DNA of 7,844 bases, taken from an uncultured Saprospiraceae bacterium. GTDB taxonomy: Bacteria; Bacteroidota; Bacteroidia; Chitinophagales; Saprospiraceae. Positions 6,843-7,844 of the stretch are shown here, in pieces. The position numbers were made by a program, and so were the translations under genes. The notes beneath the pieces were generated by a model. It was not told where the DNA came from, did not search any database, and worked only from the letters and a program-made list of their open reading frames with translations. Numbering within the stretch: the stretch's first letter is position 1; every line of letters starts with the position of its first letter. The stretch is from positions 1-7,844 of the forward strand of contig CALDEO010000229.1 in NCBI GenBank assembly GCA_937942465.1. The letters run 5' to 3'.

Positions 6843-6870
6843 CAAAGTTATTTAAAATCTAAGATACAAA
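6843..6870 (-). promoter_or_regulatory. Probable Bacteroidota-type promoter of the cytochrome operon
   Basis: On the minus strand, TAACTTTG (6850 to 6843) matches the Bacteroidota -7 consensus TAnnTTTG exactly. TTTG (6870 to 6867) lies 16 bases upstream as a -33 candidate; that spacing is slightly shorter than usual. Transcription would begin near 6836-6840, leaving a leader of about 55 bases before the lipoprotein ATG at 6782. This also argues against the upstream ATG at 6845. Confidence 0.5.
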
Positions 6871-6877
6871 GATCATA

Positions 6878-6924
6878 TAAATTATAAATCCAATATATAT
6901 AAAATTGCAATTTTAAATTATAAA
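6878..6924. repeat. 16-bp palindrome flanked by direct repeats in the divergent AT-rich region
   Basis: The 206-base gap between the cytochrome operon and the bacilliredoxin gene is very AT-rich. It contains the perfect palindrome TAAAATTGCAATTTTA at 6900-6915. The 11-mer TAAATTATAAA occurs on both sides, at 6878-6888 and 6914-6924. Two further short repeats fall in the same gap: AAAGATCA at 6868-6875 and 6965-6972, and TATAAACTA at 6919-6927 and 6981-6989, the second ending on the first base of the brx start codon. The palindrome sits between the two divergent starts and could be a shared operator. AT-rich sequence produces such repeats readily, so this is tentative. Confidence 0.4.
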
Positions 6925-6988
6925 CTACGTCATAAAGCAACTAATTTAGCTATTCTTAAGTTATAAAGATCAAATTAAGATATAAACT

Positions 6989-7420
6989 ATGTACCCAGTA
7001 GAACTAACTATACCGATGTCAAAAGACTTGACAGATTTCGGATTTGAAGGATTAAAGACTGCTCAAGAAGTAGAGCAAGTACTCAATAGCCCTAAAGGCA
7101 CAACACTACTTGTAGTGAATAGTGTATGCGGCTGTGCAGCTGCCAATGCAAGACCTGCTGCTAAGATGTCATTGCAACATGCGAATACCCCAGACAAGGC
7201 GGTTACCGTATTTGCAGGAGTTGATGGTGAGGCTGTTGCCAAAGCAAGAGACCTTATGTTGCCATATCCTCCAAGTAGCCCAGCGATTGCTTTATTTAAA
7301 GATGGCAATCTTGTACACATGATCGAGAGACACCACATCGAAGGTAGATCAGCTCAGATGATCGCAGAGAATCTGACACAAGCTTTTGACGCATTCTGTA
7401 AAGATGAAGTAAGCGCATAA
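6989..7420 (+). CDS. BrxA/BrxB family bacilliredoxin (YphP/YqiW, DUF1094)
   Basis: A 143-residue cytoplasmic thioredoxin-fold protein, the usual length for bacilliredoxins. The family hallmark NSVCGCAAANARPA at 44-57 contains the CGC active site (Cys47, Cys49). Other conserved segments are the N-terminal MYPVELTIPMSKDLTDFGF, PPSSPAIALFKDG at 94-106 with the cis-Pro loop and following strand, and HMIERHHIEGRSAQMIAENL at 110-129, where RHHIEGR is highly conserved. Known relatives remove bacillithiol from mixed disulfides on proteins after oxidative stress; YphP also has weak disulfide isomerase activity. A third cysteine (Cys137) is near the C-terminus. The gene is monocistronic: it has its own upstream region, is divergent from the cytochrome operon, and is followed by a strong terminator. 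BrxA and BrxB cannot be told apart here. Confidence 0.95.
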   Translation: MYPVELTIPMSKDLTDFGFEGLKTAQEVEQVLNSPKGTTLLVVNSVCGCAAANARPAAKMSLQHANTPDKAVTVFAGVDGEAVAKARDLMLPYPPSSPAIALFKDGNLVHMIERHHIEGRSAQMIAENLTQAFDAFCKDEVSA

Positions 7421-7428
7421 GATATTTT

Positions 7429-7454
7429 TATTTGCATTGTCATGCGAATATTTT
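7429..7454 (+). terminator. First stem-loop after the bacilliredoxin gene
   Basis: Nine bases after the stop codon, 7429-7437 pairs with 7442-7450 (TATTTGCAT against ATGCGAATA, one G-U pair) around a TGTC loop, and four T follow (7451-7454). The short T-run makes it a weak terminator on its own. It may protect the mRNA 3' end or act in tandem with the stronger hairpin that starts three bases later. Confidence 0.45.
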
Positions 7455-7456
7455 GG

Positions 7457-7494
7457 AAAGCATGAATCTCTTGATTGAGGTTCATGCTTTTTTT
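7457..7494 (+). terminator. Strong intrinsic terminator of the bacilliredoxin gene
   Basis: The arm AAAGCATGAATCTC (7457-7470) pairs along all 14 positions with GAGGTTCATGCTTT (7477-7490), with one G-U pair, closed by the six-base loop TTGATT. A run of seven T spans 7488-7494. This is a textbook rho-independent terminator on the plus strand. The A-rich 5' arm gives some U-tract on the other strand too, so weak bidirectional action is possible. Confidence 0.9.
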
Positions 7495-7526
7495 GTTGGG
7501 TATCTTTATGATGCTTAGGCAACATT

Positions 7527-7566
7527 GGGTTATGAGCATAGGGTTATGGGTTATGAGCATAGGGTT
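7527..7566. repeat. Tandem 21-base G-rich repeat
   Basis: GGGTTATGAGCATAGGGTT occurs twice in tandem at 7527-7545 and 7548-7566 (period 21). Its ATGAGCATAGGGTTG core recurs once more at 7782-7796. The pair is bracketed by GCAAC (7519-7523) and GTTGC (7564-7568), which can pair. No coding role is evident. Confidence 0.75.
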
Positions 7567-7589
7567 GCACTCTGAAGATATCTAAGAAC

Positions 7590-7626
7590 ACGGTAGGATC
7601 GTCGGTGGTTGTACCTCCGATGCCGT
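7590..7626. repeat. REP-like triloop hairpin, copy A
   Basis: CGTCGGTGGT (7600-7609) pairs with ACCTCCGATG (7613-7622) around a TGT triloop, with one mismatch and one G-T pair. ACGG (7590-7593) and CCGT (7623-7626) extend the stem across a six-base bulge. The GGT-TGT-ACC core and the following ATGC...GATC...CC pattern recur in the hairpin at 7785-7807, so these look like diverged members of one repeat family. The island is clearly more G+C-rich than its surroundings. Confidence 0.55.
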
Positions 7627-7735
7627 ATGATCGCCACATTTAACACAAGTACACAAAAATGGAAGGCAAAATATCTTTGACCTCCATCAATATATTCACT
7701 TTAAAAAATCTCTGTTTCTATTGCTTCACAAACTG

Positions 7736-7758
7736 ACGAACATCAATCTGTTGTTCGT
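7736..7758. repeat. 7-bp inverted repeat
   Basis: ACGAACA (7736-7742) is the exact reverse complement of TGTTCGT (7752-7758), with a nine-base loop. No T-run follows on either strand, so it is not an obvious terminator. It lies just before the right-end repeat hairpins and may be part of the same repeat block. Confidence 0.4.
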
Positions 7759-7784
7759 TGCTCATCGGAGATATTAAAACAATG

Positions 7785-7834
7785 AGCATAGGGTTGTACC
7801 CCATGCTGAGAGAGATCACCCTTTCAGGGTTATC
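7785..7834. repeat. REP-like paired hairpins, copy B, at the right edge
   Basis: AGCATAGGGT (7785-7794) pairs with ACCCCATGCT (7798-7807) around a TGT triloop with one mismatch. A second hairpin follows: ACCCT (7818-7822) with AGGGT (7826-7830) around TTC, extended by GAT/ATC (7814-7816 with 7832-7834) past one mismatch. Two closely spaced imperfect hairpins next to a G-rich repeated core is the architecture of REP-like elements. From memory, similar CCCTTTCAGGGT-type elements are dispersed in Bacteroidota genomes, but I could not check this. Whether a transposase (RAYT-like) lies beyond the edge is unknown. Confidence 0.55.
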
Positions 7835-7844
7835 ATAAATAGAA

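Larger units (their letters stand above)
7495..7844. other. Gene-free, repeat-rich right-hand region
   Basis: No convincing gene was found in these 350 bases. They hold the tandem G-rich repeat, two triloop hairpin elements and a short inverted repeat described separately, joined by AT-rich sequence. Two short minus-strand open frames exist: 31 codons at 7544-7639, and a 41-codon frame entering from the right edge and ending at 7718. Both read straight through the repeats and have no supported start. They are more likely repeat translations than genes, although the edge frame could be the C-terminus of a gene lying outside. Confidence 0.6.

Noticed and set aside
6783..6845. 21-residue N-terminal extension of the lipoprotein cytochrome
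   Set aside because: It would place the signal peptide internally and starts within the predicted -7 promoter element.
6942..6958. TAATTTAG and TATTCTTA as promoters for the bacilliredoxin gene
   Set aside because: Neither matches TAnnTTTG fully and no TTG lies at a suitable distance.
7354..7560. 68-codon minus-strand ORF
   Set aside because: It runs antisense through the end of the bacilliredoxin gene and its strong terminator, and its N-terminus is a translation of the tandem repeat (NPMLITHNPMLIT). No start signal or family resemblance.
7527..7796. CRISPR array
   Set aside because: Only three copies of a short core with very uneven spacing (one tandem pair, then over 200 bases); no regular spacers and no cas genes.

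Overview
The window looks like a chromosomal segment of a Bacteroidota bacterium. The DNA is AT-rich and its genes lack Shine-Dalgarno sequences. The outer-membrane proteins and lipoprotein carry typical Bacteroidota signals. One upstream site matches the Bacteroidota sigma consensus TAnnTTTG, and the DUF5777-type beta-barrel is a family I know mainly from this phylum. The genus cannot be fixed from the sequence alone.

Layout, left to right. Bases 1-74 hold what may be the C-terminal tail of a gene entering from the left. A minus-strand alpha/beta hydrolase (83-877) follows. It is divergent from a plus-strand cluster: a TolC-type outer-membrane channel (1022-2446), an HlyD/MacA-type periplasmic adaptor (2532-3896), and a TIGR04282/DUF2064 GT-A-fold transferase (3880-4488) whose start overlaps the adaptor stop. 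This gives the outer and middle parts of a tripartite efflux or type I secretion machine. The usual inner-membrane pump gene is absent from the window.

From 6782 down to 4474 a minus-strand operon encodes three envelope proteins: a small lipoprotein with a CX4CH haem site, a DUF5777 outer-membrane beta-barrel, and a diheme cytochrome c. The last two are joined by a one-base TAATG stop/start overlap. The operon ends by overlapping the 3' end of the convergent transferase gene by 15 bases. Two cytochromes plus a barrel in one operon suggest a redox module at the outer membrane; this is the most interesting system here, but its function is inferred.

Divergent from that operon, across an AT-rich intergenic region with a 16-bp palindrome and short repeats, lies a BrxA/BrxB-type bacilliredoxin (6989-7420). 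It is followed by a strong intrinsic terminator. The last 350 bases contain no convincing gene. They carry a cluster of G-rich repeats and triloop hairpins resembling REP-like dispersed repeats.

No tRNA, rRNA, CRISPR array, riboswitch or intact transposase was seen.
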